NCBI RefSeq assembly: GCF_000949865.1 | Contig: NZ_JWJH01000009.1 | Location: forward strand, 124,001-188,000 | Direction of reading: 5' to 3' | Length of the DNA: 64,000 nucleotides | From: Rhizobium nepotum 39/7 | Lineage (GTDB): Bacteria; Pseudomonadota; Alphaproteobacteria; Rhizobiales; Rhizobiaceae | Shown here: positions 35,944 through 43,369 of the stretch, piece after piece | Numbering within the stretch: position 1 is the stretch's first letter | Layout: the number at the start of each line of letters is the position of its first letter | The notes under the pieces: model-generated | What the model was told of the DNA's origin: nothing | Database searches by the model: none | What the model saw: only the letters and a program-made list of their open reading frames with translations | Program-made: the position numbers and the translations under genes

Positions 35944-36765
35944 ATGAGCCTTGAAGGCCTTTCCATCAATTTCGCGACCGTGCGGCAGGGCGGTTCGTTC
36001 GGCGCGATCGTCGATGCCTGTCTTGCGCAAGGTATCACCACCATCTCGCCCTGGCGCGATCAGGTGCACGGCACCGGCCTTACCGAGGCCACCCGCATCG
36101 TCGAACGGAACGGCCTCCGCCTCAGCGGCCTCTGCCGTGGCGGCTTTTTTACCGCCCCCGATGCGGAAGGCCGCCGCCGCGCCATCGAGGACAATAAACG
36201 CGCCGTGGATGAAGCCGCTGCCATGAAGGCCGATTGCCTTGTGCTGGTCGTCGGCGGCCTGGCCGCCGGCTCGCGCGATCTCAAAGGTGCGAGACAGATG
36301 GTGGAGGACGGCATGGCCGAACTTCTTCCCTATGCCAGAGCCGCCGGCGTGCCGCTCGCCATCGAGCCGCTGCATCCTTTTTATGCCGCCGACCGGGCCT
36401 GTTTCAACACGCTGAAGCAATCGCTCGATCTCTGCGACCGGCTGGGAGCCGGAACCGGCGTGGCCATCGACGTCTATCACGTCTGGTGGGACCCGGAGCT
36501 GGAGGAACAGGTGGCGCGCGCCGGAAAGAACGGGCAGATTCTGGCGCATCATATCTGCGACTGGCTGGTGCCCACGACCGATCCGCTCAACGATCGCGGC
36601 ATGATGGGCGACGGCGTGATTGACCTGAAGGCGTTTCGCGCCATGATCGAGGCCTCCGGCTTCCACGGCCCGCAGGAAGTCGAGATTTTTTCGCATCGCT
36701 GGCAGGCGCGCCCGATGGACGAGGTTCTGTCCACCGTGGTGGAGCGCTTCAAGACTATTTGTTGA
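35944..36765 (+). CDS. Sugar phosphate isomerase/epimerase family protein (xylose isomerase-like TIM barrel)
   Basis: 273 residues from the ATG at 35944, chosen for its GGGGAGA site; the frame is open a little further upstream to 35902. Barrel and metal-site features are LAIEPLHPF, GVAIDVYHVWWDPEL, HHICDWL and EVEIFSHRWQAR. It is the third gene of the DUF993 operon. It probably isomerises or epimerises the product of one of the oxidoreductases; the substrate is unknown. Confidence 0.86.
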   Translation: MSLEGLSINFATVRQGGSFGAIVDACLAQGITTISPWRDQVHGTGLTEATRIVERNGLRLSGLCRGGFFTAPDAEGRRRAIEDNKRAVDEAAAMKADCLVLVVGGLAAGSRDLKGARQMVEDGMAELLPYARAAGVPLAIEPLHPFYAADRACFNTLKQSLDLCDRLGAGTGVAIDVYHVWWDPELEEQVARAGKNGQILAHHICDWLVPTTDPLNDRGMMGDGVIDLKAFRAMIEASGFHGPQEVEIFSHRWQARPMDEVLSTVVERFKTIC

Positions 36766-36785
36766 TAATGTCCGGGAGAGAGGAA

Positions 36786-38021
36786 ATGCCTGAAAAGGTG
36801 AAACGCAAACGTTATGCGCTGGTCGGCACCGGCAATCGCGGCACCACCATGTGGGGACGCGAGCTTCTGGCCGGGTGGAGCGACTATGTCGAACTGGTCG
36901 GCATTTGCGACCTGAACCTGATGCGCGCCGAACGGGCCCGCGCCATGATGGGATCGAGCGCACCGCTTTACGACGATTTCGACCGGATGATGACCGAGCA
37001 GCGCCCGGAACTGGTGATCGTCTGCACGCCTGACGACACCCATGACGACATCATCATTCGCGCCCTTGAAGGCGGAGCGGATGTCATCAGCGAAAAACCC
37101 ATGACCACCACCCCGGAAAAGATCGACCGCATCCGCGCGGCGGAGGCCAAAAGCGGCCGCCGCGTCGACGTTTCCTTCAACTACCGTTTTTCGCCGACGG
37201 CCGCGCGCATCAAGGAACTGATCGATGACGGCGCGATCGGCACCGTTACCTCGGTCGATTTCCACTGGTACCTCGATAACCAGCACGGCGCGGATTACTT
37301 CCGCCGCTGGCATGCCTTCACCGAACATTCGGGCAGCCTCTTCGTGCACAAGGCCACGCACCACTTCGATCTTCTGAACTGGTATCTCGATTCCGATCCG
37401 GTGGAAGTGAAGGGCTTCGGACAATTACTGCATTATGGCAAGAACGGGCCGTTTCGGGGAACGCGCTGTCGCACCTGTCCGCACAAAAGCGAGTGCGACT
37501 ATTTCATGGATCTCGGTGCCGATCCCTTCCTCGATGCGCTTTACGAGGACCCTTCGGCTGTGGACGGTTATATGCGCGACGCCTGCGTCTTCCGCGAGGA
37601 GATCGACATTCCCGATACGATGAGCGCCTCGATCCGTTATGCGAGCGGCGTACAGGTCTCCTATTCCCTCAATACCTATATGCCGATCGAGGGACACCAC
37701 ATCGCCTTTAACGGCCATAAGGGCCGCATCGAGATGCGCCAATATGAAAAGCAGCCCTGGACGGAGCCGCCCGCCGACGAAATCCTGCTGGTGAAAAGTT
37801 TCGGTGGCGGCGTCGAGCGTATCTGGGTGCCACATGAGCCGGGCGGCCATTACGGCGGCGACAATCGCATGCGCGACATGATCTTCAAGCCCGGCTCGAA
37901 CGACCGGCTGCGGCAGCGGGCGGGTTCGCGCGCCGGTGCCATGTCGGTTCTCTGTGGTGTTGCTGCGCTGAAAAGCGCCCGCGAAGGCGGCATGGCAACG
38001 GTGAAATCCCTGCCCCTCTAG
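36786..38021 (+). CDS. Gfo/Idh/MocA-family oxidoreductase (second of two)
   Basis: 411 residues with the classical Rossmann motif LVGTGNRGTTMWGREL, the catalytic-region motif DVISEKPMTTTPEKIDRI and the C-terminal beta-sheet domain. A cysteine cluster (GTRCRTCPHKSECDYF, about 223-238) resembles a metal-binding insertion seen in some family members. The ATG at 36786 is preceded by GGGAGAGAGG. It is the last gene of the operon, and a strong hairpin follows at 38029-38062. It differs clearly from the first oxidoreductase, so the two probably act on different carbons or steps. Confidence 0.87.
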   Translation: MPEKVKRKRYALVGTGNRGTTMWGRELLAGWSDYVELVGICDLNLMRAERARAMMGSSAPLYDDFDRMMTEQRPELVIVCTPDDTHDDIIIRALEGGADVISEKPMTTTPEKIDRIRAAEAKSGRRVDVSFNYRFSPTAARIKELIDDGAIGTVTSVDFHWYLDNQHGADYFRRWHAFTEHSGSLFVHKATHHFDLLNWYLDSDPVEVKGFGQLLHYGKNGPFRGTRCRTCPHKSECDYFMDLGADPFLDALYEDPSAVDGYMRDACVFREEIDIPDTMSASIRYASGVQVSYSLNTYMPIEGHHIAFNGHKGRIEMRQYEKQPWTEPPADEILLVKSFGGGVERIWVPHEPGGHYGGDNRMRDMIFKPGSNDRLRQRAGSRAGAMSVLCGVAALKSAREGGMATVKSLPL

Positions 38022-38028
38022 ACAGCCG

Positions 38029-38062
38029 GGCATGCGGCCCCTGGACAGCGAGGCCGCATGCC
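38029..38062 (+). terminator. Strong hairpin after the DUF993 operon
   Basis: GGCATGCGGCC (38029-38039) pairs perfectly with GGCCGCATGCC (38052-38062) around a 12-base loop. No T-run follows, so it may act with Rho or protect the mRNA end. Confidence 0.55.
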
Positions 38063-38381
38063 GCAATTGTCGCCAAGGAACGGATAACGTTCCGCTTATC
38101 ATCATCGCCACAGGCCCGATCGTTTCTGCAAATGGGTGGCGCACGGCATGAACAGGGGCAAAAAAAGCCGAAATCTCGCCCTGACGGCCAAAAAAAGGCC
38201 TGTCCGGCGCAGGCGATCACAGGGCGGTGCATTTTTCCGGTTGGCCCATTGCAAAATCAAAAATTGAGTCTATATTCTGCAAATCGACAATTGCTTGTGA
38301 CGTCGCTCCTGGGACTCTACGTTCCCGTCGGATTTCCTCTCAAATAATCGATCTAATCCCGCAAGGTATCGCGGGAACCAC

Positions 38382-38407
38382 AACGATTACTACGAAAGGA
38401 AATCGTT
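38382..38407 (+). promoter_or_regulatory. Hairpin around the cspA ribosome-binding site
   Basis: AACGATT (38382-38388) and AATCGTT (38401-38407) are complementary and end exactly at the cspA ATG, with the AAAGGA ribosome site in the loop. Such a structure could make translation temperature-dependent; this is inferred from sequence alone. Confidence 0.5.
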
Positions 38408-38617
38408 ATGAACACTGGTACTGTAAAGTGGTTTAACGCCACCAAGGGCTTCGGCTTCATTCAGCCTGACAACGGCGGCACGGACGTTTTCGTTCACATC
38501 TCTGCTGTTGAGCGCGCAGGTCTGCGTTCGCTGAACGACGGCCAGAAGATCACCTACGACATCGTGCAGGACCGCAAGTCCGGCAAAAGCTCCGCTGACA
38601 ATCTCCGCGCAGCTTGA
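38408..38617 (+). CDS. cspA: Cold-shock protein (CspA family)
   Basis: A 69-residue single OB-fold RNA/DNA-binding protein. RNP1 is KGFGFI (14-19) and RNP2 is VFVHI (28-32). It acts as an RNA chaperone at low temperature or during growth transitions. It has its own promoter, a long structured leader and a strong terminator at 38677-38710, so it is monocistronic. Alphaproteobacteria carry several copies, so the letter of the symbol is nominal. Confidence 0.95.
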   Translation: MNTGTVKWFNATKGFGFIQPDNGGTDVFVHISAVERAGLRSLNDGQKITYDIVQDRKSGKSSADNLRAA

Positions 38618-38635
38618 TTTGTCATTTGCCCCGCC

Positions 38636-38652
38636 GACCACGGATGTACTGG
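38636..38652 (+). repeat. 17-base motif shared with 40338-40354 (copy 1, cspA 3' UTR)
   Basis: GACCACGGATGTACTGG occurs here, 19 bases past the cspA stop and 24 bases before its terminator. It occurs again, identically, at 40338-40354, also shortly before an intrinsic terminator. Confidence 0.8.
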
Positions 38653-38676
38653 GTAGCGGAGCTGAGTGATTGTGAG

Positions 38677-38710
38677 AGGTCGGGTTAAAGCCCGGCCTTT
38701 TGTTTTTTTG
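38677..38710 (+). terminator. Intrinsic terminator of cspA
   Basis: AGGTCGGG (38677-38684) pairs with CCCGGCCT (38691-38698, one G-T pair) around a six-base loop and is followed by TTTGTTTTTTT. Confidence 0.88.
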
Positions 38711-38727
38711 GCCATGGGGAGGCTCTC

Positions 38728-39018
38728 ATGCGCAAAAATCTTTATCGTTCCGGCGATGCGATCTTTCTTAAACCGGGTGTACTTAAGGGCGATCAGCCCA
38801 AAGGTCCCGGCCGGGTCGTATCGGCACTGCCCGAGACACAAGGCGCGGTTCGCTACAGGGTGCGTTTCCAGCACGAGAACTTCGAACGCAATATAGCGCT
38901 CGATGAAATCGATGTGGCAGCGTCATCGTCGTCGCGACCCGTGGAAGTCGAAGGTTCGTCCTCGCGCGATGCGGGAACGAGCTGGATCAATTCGAATACG
39001 ATCAAAATCAGAAAATAG
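38728..39018 (+). CDS. Small conserved protein of the csp-rpsU region
   Basis: 96 residues with a GGGGAGG site upstream. The first two thirds (AIFLKPGVLKGDQPKGPGRV, then YRVRFQHENFERNIALDEID) look like a small all-beta SH3/KOW-type barrel. The tail is serine-rich and disordered. I recall similar proteins next to rpsU in Rhizobiaceae but know no function. It lies between the cspA terminator and rpsU, 23 bases before the latter, so it is probably co-transcribed with rpsU. Confidence 0.75.
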   Translation: MRKNLYRSGDAIFLKPGVLKGDQPKGPGRVVSALPETQGAVRYRVRFQHENFERNIALDEIDVAASSSSRPVEVEGSSSRDAGTSWINSNTIKIRK

Positions 39019-39041
39019 CAGCATGGCTGCGTTAAGGAGAT

Positions 39042-39281
39042 ATGTTGCAGGTACTCGTCAGGGATAACAATGTTGAGCAAGCCCTCCGCGTCTTGAAAAA
39101 GAGGATGCAGCGCGAGGGTATCTTCCGCGAGATGCGCGCGCGGGAATCTTATGAAAAGCCGTCGGAAAAGCGCATCCGTGAAGAAGCGGAAGCCGTGCGC
39201 CGCCACCGCAAGATGGCGAAGAAAAAATTGCAGCGCGAAGGATTGCTTCCCGCTCCTAAAAAGGTTGCCCGCGCTCGATAA
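39042..39281 (+). CDS. rpsU: 30S ribosomal protein S21
   Basis: 79 residues with the S21 pattern [20 protein letters not shown] followed by a long basic helix and a lysine/arginine-rich tail. It is part of the small-subunit platform and takes part in initiation. An AAGGAGAT site precedes the ATG. Rhizobiaceae often carry more than one rpsU copy, and this one sits with cold-shock-type genes, so it may be the condition-specific copy. Confidence 0.93.
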   Translation: MLQVLVRDNNVEQALRVLKKRMQREGIFREMRARESYEKPSEKRIREEAEAVRRHRKMAKKKLQREGLLPAPKKVARAR

Positions 39282-39315
39282 CCGTCAATCTGGCGCATCC
39301 GTGAAGGAGAATGTC

Positions 39316-39531
39316 ATGACCGCGACAAAAGAGGCTTTTTTCAAACCTGGAAAATTATCCTCGCAGGACAAGGCATCTCTGACGGACAAGGCGGCGAAGC
39401 AGATCATAACTGCCGAATCCGACCAGCGCGCCAAGAAGACGGAACGGCTTCGCCAGCTTCGTGAAGCCCAGGAGGCGGCAATCGTCGTCCCCGCGCCCAC
39501 CCGCACCAAAAGGCCATCCGGGAAGAAATAG
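39316..39531 (+). CDS. Small basic hypothetical protein downstream of rpsU
   Basis: 71 residues from the ATG at 39316 (site GAAGGAGA). It is mostly helical and charged (DKASLTDKAAKQIITAES, then RAKKTERLRQLREAQEAA), ending in a basic tail. It is probably a conserved Rhizobiaceae protein of unknown role, co-transcribed with rpsU 34 bases upstream. Its stop codon lies in the loop of the terminator that ends the unit. Confidence 0.7.
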   Translation: MTATKEAFFKPGKLSSQDKASLTDKAAKQIITAESDQRAKKTERLRQLREAQEAAIVVPAPTRTKRPSGKK

Positions 39532-39547
39532 CCCGGGTGGGCCTTTT
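39508..39547 (+). terminator. Intrinsic terminator of the rpsU unit, overlapping the last codons
   Basis: AAAAGGCCATCCGGG (39508-39522) pairs with CCCGGGTGGGCCTTTT (39532-39547), with one bulged G, and ends in TTTT. The TAG stop codon of the preceding gene is inside the loop. Confidence 0.8.
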
Positions 39548-39679
39548 GATGCCACCACCCCGAAAAACTTCTTGAACCTTATACGCAACAGGCGCACGCT
39601 TCGCCTGTCGGCACCTTGGCTGAAGTGCACTGATGATTGAGGGCAGAGTGTCCTCGCCCCCAAACGAAAGGAGGACGAG

Positions 39680-39955
39680 ATGTCTTCCGATTTTTATTCA
39701 TCAAGCCTTTCACGCAATCTCGTCCGCACCGGCGGTGCGGGTTATCGGGAAAACGTCTCGCTTCGTTTTCTTCTGAATGCAGCCGAAGAAACGGCTATGC
39801 GCCTGGATCGCGGCGCGCCCATCGGCTTTGCGGCCTTTCCGGACTTTGGCCTCCAGGCAGACTTTGCGCGAAGCGTCCCCGCAGGGCGTATTCGCCTTTC
39901 CCAAGGGACCCTTCCCTTCGGGAAACATCCGCTGGCCGGACCGCCTTTACCCTGA
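39680..39955 (+). CDS. Possible small protein (91 residues), uncertain
   Basis: It begins MSSDFYSSSLSRNLVRTGG with a very good AAAGGAGGA site. Both the ribosome site and the first codons resemble those of the gene at 40762. The C-terminal half (SVPAGRIRLSQGTLPFGKHP) looks low in conserved structure and may be non-natural sequence or a decayed end. No homologue recognised. Confidence 0.45.
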   Translation: MSSDFYSSSLSRNLVRTGGAGYRENVSLRFLLNAAEETAMRLDRGAPIGFAAFPDFGLQADFARSVPAGRIRLSQGTLPFGKHPLAGPPLP

Positions 39956-40042
39956 CGATGAAACCGCTTCCCGCAGCGGTCTGCGGCGGGCGATCATGCA
40001 CCGGACCACACCACCGACATCAGTTAATATCAGGAGGACACC

Positions 40043-40180
40043 ATGGCCAAGGGTCAAGTACGCAGCAACAAGGAAATCCGCAAACCTAAGAAGGACAAGA
40101 CGAAAACTCCGGACGCACCGCCCGTCGGTACCCAGGTCAAGTTCGCAAACTCCACGACGGCTGACGGCAAAAAGAAATAG
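40043..40180 (+). CDS. Very small basic protein (45 residues)
   Basis: ATG at 40043, stop TAG at 40178-40180, with a strong CAGGAGGACACC ribosome site. The product starts MAKGQVRSNKEIRKPKKDK and ends in three lysines, so it is almost entirely disordered and basic. I recall short proteins of this type being widespread in Rhizobiales, without known function. Its size and composition suggest nucleic-acid or ribosome contact, which is inference. Confidence 0.68.
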   Translation: MAKGQVRSNKEIRKPKKDKTKTPDAPPVGTQVKFANSTTADGKKK

Positions 40181-40337
40181 AATAATGGCGGTCCGAAACT
40201 CGGGATCGTGACGAATAAAGCAACTCTTCAGAACCCGGACTTGTTTTGGCCACATTGCCTCTCTATATAGCTCATGTAGCAGCTGCTGGTGAGCGCAAAA
40301 ATGTCGTTCGCAGTTGTTTTAGTCGCTTCAGACTTTT

Positions 40338-40354
40338 GACCACGGATGTACTGG
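40338..40354 (+). repeat. 17-base motif shared with the cspA 3' UTR (copy 2)
   Basis: Identical to 38636-38652 (GACCACGGATGTACTGG). In both places a terminator hairpin beginning AGGTCGG follows 24-26 bases later. Confidence 0.8.
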
Positions 40355-40379
40355 CACTGGTGTTAAGAGCGATATGAGG

Positions 40380-40411
40380 AAGGTCGGTGCAATATTGCCC
40401 CGGCCTTTTTT
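40380..40411 (+). terminator. Intrinsic terminator of the small-RNA candidate
   Basis: A 13-pair stem with a single mismatch (AAGGTCGG and GCAA on the left arm, TTGC and CCGGCCTT on the right) is followed by a run of T to 40411. Confidence 0.85.
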
Positions 40412-40761
40412 GTTGTCTGCAACCACCCTTTGGTGTTGGTGCCGTACCGGTCACATACTCACCATGAGCAGTGGAATTAGCTTGCCTATTTCGCGCAAAG
40501 AGCGCACGCTTCCCCATCGGTAATTAAAGGGCGCTGCCGCTGTCAGGCTTGTCTGCCGTCTCTAGCCCCGCTTGCACATGCCTTCAATCGACAGGGCGGC
40601 TTCTGGAATTTACCGGGGCACGCATGAAGGCGTCTGCCCGAAACCGGCAGGTCCATCGACCGCCCGGCATATCGTTTCAAAGCGTTGGAGCGTCCCCGTG
40701 CAACCTTTAAAAGGAGCGCGCGAGGCTTTGGCTTTCTGAACCAGCAAGAAAGGAGGACTTC

Positions 40762-41052
40762 ATGTCTTCCGCATCCAACAATTTTTTAATCTCCTCTCAA
40801 GATCTCAAAATGCTCCAGGCCGTTCTCGAGAGCGTGGGTTTTAATCACCGTACTGAGGATCGCGACAAGAAGCTGCACAACAGAGCTGCCCGCAAGGTAA
40901 TAGAATTGTATCTGGAAGGGTTGACCGACCCGACGAAACTCACGACCGAAATGCGTTTCCTGTTCGGCGTGCAGAAGCACGATCACGGCACGCCGTGGAA
41001 GCCGCTCCCCCGATACGCGATCCAGGGCCTGCCACTGCTTTACCGCCATTGA
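40762..41052 (+). CDS. Small hypothetical protein (96 residues)
   Basis: Strong AAAGGAGGA site before the ATG. The sequence is mainly helical (SQDLKMLQAVLESVGF, RAARKVIELYLEGL), with a short tail KPLPRYAIQGLPLLYRH. I recall similar small proteins in Agrobacterium without assigned function. It is followed 12 bases later by another small gene. Confidence 0.68.
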   Translation: MSSASNNFLISSQDLKMLQAVLESVGFNHRTEDRDKKLHNRAARKVIELYLEGLTDPTKLTTEMRFLFGVQKHDHGTPWKPLPRYAIQGLPLLYRH

Positions 41053-41064
41053 GGGAGAGCACAG

Positions 41065-41376
41065 ATGCGCGAATATATCATGGTCAGCACCGGCCTCTGG
41101 ATGGGACTGTTTCTGACCTGGTACCTCGTCACCATGTACGATACGGCGGATAGCGCTTTTACAGCAAATACGGTCGCGTCGCTGCCGCTCCTGATGACGT
41201 CATCCGAATGCGAGGCCCAGTTCGGTATTCTGTTTTCGATGAGCGACAAGCTTTTGAAGGCCGGCGGCCCGACCGTTCCCGACGACCTGCGCAAGAACAT
41301 AGAGCATTGCATTTCTTCCGACGAAGCAAGCCGCCTGAAGCTGAAAGACAATCAACTCATTCGGCTTTTTCCCTGA
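41065..41376 (+). CDS. Small exported or membrane-anchored hypothetical protein
   Basis: 103 residues. An N-terminal hydrophobic segment (MVSTGLWMGLFLTWYLVTM) looks like a single membrane anchor. The rest is soluble, with two cysteines (SECEAQFG and EHCISSD) that could pair outside the cytoplasm. It lies 12 bases after the preceding small gene and is probably in the same transcript. Function unknown. Confidence 0.68.
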   Translation: MREYIMVSTGLWMGLFLTWYLVTMYDTADSAFTANTVASLPLLMTSSECEAQFGILFSMSDKLLKAGGPTVPDDLRKNIEHCISSDEASRLKLKDNQLIRLFP

Positions 41377-41508
41377 AGCGCTGCTGCTGCGGGGCCATAC
41401 CACCAAAATCACTGGTAAAAATAACGGCTTGGCAAATGGGATATATAAGAAGACACTGAATTGGTTGGACATCATGTCCAAGAGTTTGCGTCTGCGTGGA
41501 GGGTGAGT

Positions 41509-41622
41509 ATGACGTATGACTGGAGCGGCCGCAGAATGCGCCGCATGCGTGCGGCGAAATTCACGATCATCAGCATCGTCGCGGCCTTCGTGCTGACGGC
41601 TCCGATTTTCGCTCATTACTGA
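41509..41622 (+). CDS. Very small single-span membrane protein (37 residues)
   Basis: ATG at 41509 after GGAGGGTGAGT; stop TGA at 41620-41622. A basic N-terminus (GRRMRRMRAAK) precedes one hydrophobic helix (FTIISIVAAFVLTAPIFA). This positive-inside layout suggests an inner-membrane microprotein. No homologue recognised. Confidence 0.5.
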   Translation: MTYDWSGRRMRRMRAAKFTIISIVAAFVLTAPIFAHY

Positions 41623-41643
41623 CGTTCCGCAGCGACGGTCCAA

Positions 41644-42741
41644 TCACACCGGCTGTCTGATTTCCGCCCGTTTTTTCAGACGGTCTTTCAGCCATTTCTG
41701 GACTGGCTGATCGTAGTGGACAGTCAGGTACCATGACAGCCACGTCGTTCCGATCAGGAAAACGACGCCCGCCGGCAAGGCGACGTTCTCTCTATCCACA
41801 GCCGGAATCAGAAACTCCGTCCAGGCCAGCAGCGGAATATGCAGCACATAGACAGCGTAGGAAGCCGTGCCGAGAAACGCCGACAACATTCCGACCCTGC
41901 GGCCCGGAACCGTATTGCTGGCCGCGAACAGCAGCAGCGGCCAGACGAGCAGGACGACGGCAAGATCGAAAAACGGTCGAAGTTCACGCGAAACCGGAAC
42001 GGCGAGAATGAAGCAGACCAACAGAAGACAGAGTGCCGCACGGATGGGCCTCAATACCGGCACGCGGTTGCGGAAACGGTAAATCAGCACGCCGGCGAAA
42101 AACGAGAAGAACACCCTTCCCATGCCGGCATACATTTCGTGCCAGCGAAAACCCGCATGCAACCTGCCGAACTCGGCGGCCGCCACCGCGAGCACACCGG
42201 CGCTGACGGCCAGCACCGCGATCGTCTGTTTCGTTGTCGCCCGCACGCCCCAGCGGGCGTAAACCGCATTCACGACCAGTTCGTTGAAAAGCGACCATGC
42301 CGGGCTGACGAGAAACAACGCGCCGTTCAATGTGAGCGTGAAGGGTGCCGGGACGAAAAGAAGCCCGGTCAGCAACGCGATCGCAAGCTCACCGGGGTCG
42401 ACAAGACGATGAAGATCGTCAATCGGTGTTGGCAGGCCCAACACATAGAGGCAGAGGAAATAGGCCGCCATCAACGCCAGCCCCAGCACATAGAGCGGAT
42501 AAAGACGCGCAAGGCGCGCTTTCATGAAAAAGCCTGATGTGATCGCCCCCTCACGCAGTTTCGCACTGTAGGCGTGCGCCAGCACGAAACCGCTCAAGGC
42601 GAAGAACAGATCCACGGCGAGATAACTCGAAGCAGCGCTTTTCCCGAAGAGCTGCTCGGCATGGCGATGGACGATGAAGAGCGCGGCCACGCCCCTTATG
42701 CCATCGAGCAATATGAAGCGTTCCGGGGGCGACTGGACCAT
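41644..42741 (-). CDS. Acyltransferase-3 family membrane protein (OafA/YrhL-like)
   Basis: About 365 residues with roughly ten predicted membrane spans. The N-terminal family signature is [17 protein letters not shown], and [17 protein letters not shown] follows. Proteins of this family move acetyl or other acyl groups across the membrane onto polysaccharides, lipids or glycans at the cell surface. The start is uncertain: ATG at 42741 lacks a good ribosome site, and GTG at 42777 gives 12 extra residues. It lies divergent from and next to an orphan acyl-carrier-protein gene. Confidence 0.87.
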   Translation of the reverse strand: MVQSPPERFILLDGIRGVAALFIVHRHAEQLFGKSAASSYLAVDLFFALSGFVLAHAYSAKLREGAITSGFFMKARLARLYPLYVLGLALMAAYFLCLYVLGLPTPIDDLHRLVDPGELAIALLTGLLFVPAPFTLTLNGALFLVSPAWSLFNELVVNAVYARWGVRATTKQTIAVLAVSAGVLAVAAAEFGRLHAGFRWHEMYAGMGRVFFSFFAGVLIYRFRNRVPVLRPIRAALCLLLVCFILAVPVSRELRPFFDLAVVLLVWPLLLFAASNTVPGRRVGMLSAFLGTASYAVYVLHIPLLAWTEFLIPAVDRENVALPAGVVFLIGTTWLSWYLTVHYDQPVQKWLKDRLKKRAEIRQPV

Positions 42742-42962
42742 GGGGTTTAATGCTCGACGAGACTGGATTATATTCACTCCACAAAAACAAGTTTACCGCG
42801 CAGTGGTTCATCGCTTCCAGTCACAAACTGTTTAGCGCCATACACACCCCGCATTCTTATGGGCATTTACCCATGGCCGCTACTCTTTCGCAGCCGTCAA
42901 AGGCGTGCTACGTCCGGATGTCATCGATGCTTTGGCCTTTTGACTCTGCGTATCATCCCTTG

Positions 42963-42984
42963 CGAAAACCGGTTTCGGTTTTCG
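42963..42984 (+). promoter_or_regulatory. Hairpin in the acp leader
   Basis: CGAAAACCG (42963-42971) and CGGTTTTCG (42976-42984) form a perfect nine-pair stem with a GTTT loop, 65 bases upstream of the acp start. It could be an attenuator, a protein site or an mRNA-stability element. Confidence 0.45.
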
Positions 42985-43049
42985 TATCTGCCCTGGGCGC
43001 AAATTCAATCCGGCGGCTCGGCGGCAAGCAACTTTCGCGGAGTCCCACC

Positions 43050-43286
43050 ATGTCCACCATCGCAGACCGTATCAAAAAAATCATCGTAGACCAGCTGGGG
43101 ACAGATCCGGCCGCGGTTGTCGACGACGCCAATTTTGTTGACGATCTCGGTGCCGATTCCCTCGAGGTCGTTCAGGTCGTCATGGAAATCGAGGAAGAGT
43201 TCGGAGTGGAAATTCCAGATTCCGCCGCAAACACCATCCTGACCGTCGGCGACGCGATCCGCTTCATCGAAAAGAACAAGGCGTAG
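43050..43286 (+). CDS. Acyl carrier protein, stand-alone paralogue
   Basis: 78 residues. The phosphopantetheine attachment site is S37 in GADSLEV. The rest is a normal four-helix, acidic ACP ([15 protein letters not shown]). It differs from the fatty-acid-synthesis AcpP as I remember it from rhizobia, and no fab gene is nearby. ATG at 43050; the frame is open upstream without support. Rhizobia use several ACPs for special acyl chains; the partner here could be the adjacent acyltransferase, but that is only proximity. Confidence 0.9.
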   Translation: MSTIADRIKKIIVDQLGTDPAAVVDDANFVDDLGADSLEVVQVVMEIEEEFGVEIPDSAANTILTVGDAIRFIEKNKA

Positions 43287-43369
43287 GCAGCAACGGCGGG
43301 ATTAACGACCCGGAAGGCTCGCCGACCCAAAAGGGGCGGAACAGTATTTCCGCCTCTGCCCAGCAGCGG

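Larger units (their letters stand above)
38022..38407. other. Intergenic region: 3' hairpin, cspA promoter and leader
   Basis: 386 bases with no gene. It contains the hairpin at 38029-38062 and a short GGCC-A7-GGCC palindrome near 38185-38200. A probable promoter (TTGCAA at 38249-38254, 16 bases, TATATT at 38271-38276) comes next. Behind it is a cspA 5' leader of roughly 120 bases with a CCCGC/GCGGG hairpin near 38358-38374. A long leader is typical for cold-shock genes. Confidence 0.6.
40240..40411 (+). ncRNA. Candidate small RNA with own promoter and terminator
   Basis: CTTGTT (40240-40245) and CTATAT (40263-40268) are separated by 17 bases and match the rhizobial sigma-70 consensus CTTGAC-N17-CTATAT. 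A transcript from about 40276 would run about 136 bases to an intrinsic terminator at 40380-40411. It contains the 17-base motif shared with the cspA 3' UTR and no open frame of note. The boundaries are predicted. Confidence 0.5.
40181..40761. other. Intergenic region holding a probable small-RNA gene
   Basis: 581 bases with no convincing protein gene. The left part contains a promoter, a transcript candidate and a terminator (40240-40411). The right part (40412-40761) shows no clear structure beyond the strong AAAGGAGGA ribosome site for the next gene. Confidence 0.6.

Noticed and set aside
38185-38200. GGCC-A7-GGCC palindrome as a terminator
   Set aside because: The arms are only four bases long and enclose the A-run, so no stable terminator stem results.
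40412-40761. A decayed gene between the small-RNA candidate and the next small gene
   Set aside because: No frame of useful length, no ribosome site and no resemblance to a neighbour could be found.
42750-43049. An N-terminal extension of the acyl carrier protein
   Set aside because: The frame is open, but the extra 100 residues have no ACP character, include the leader hairpin and would overlap the divergent gene's start.
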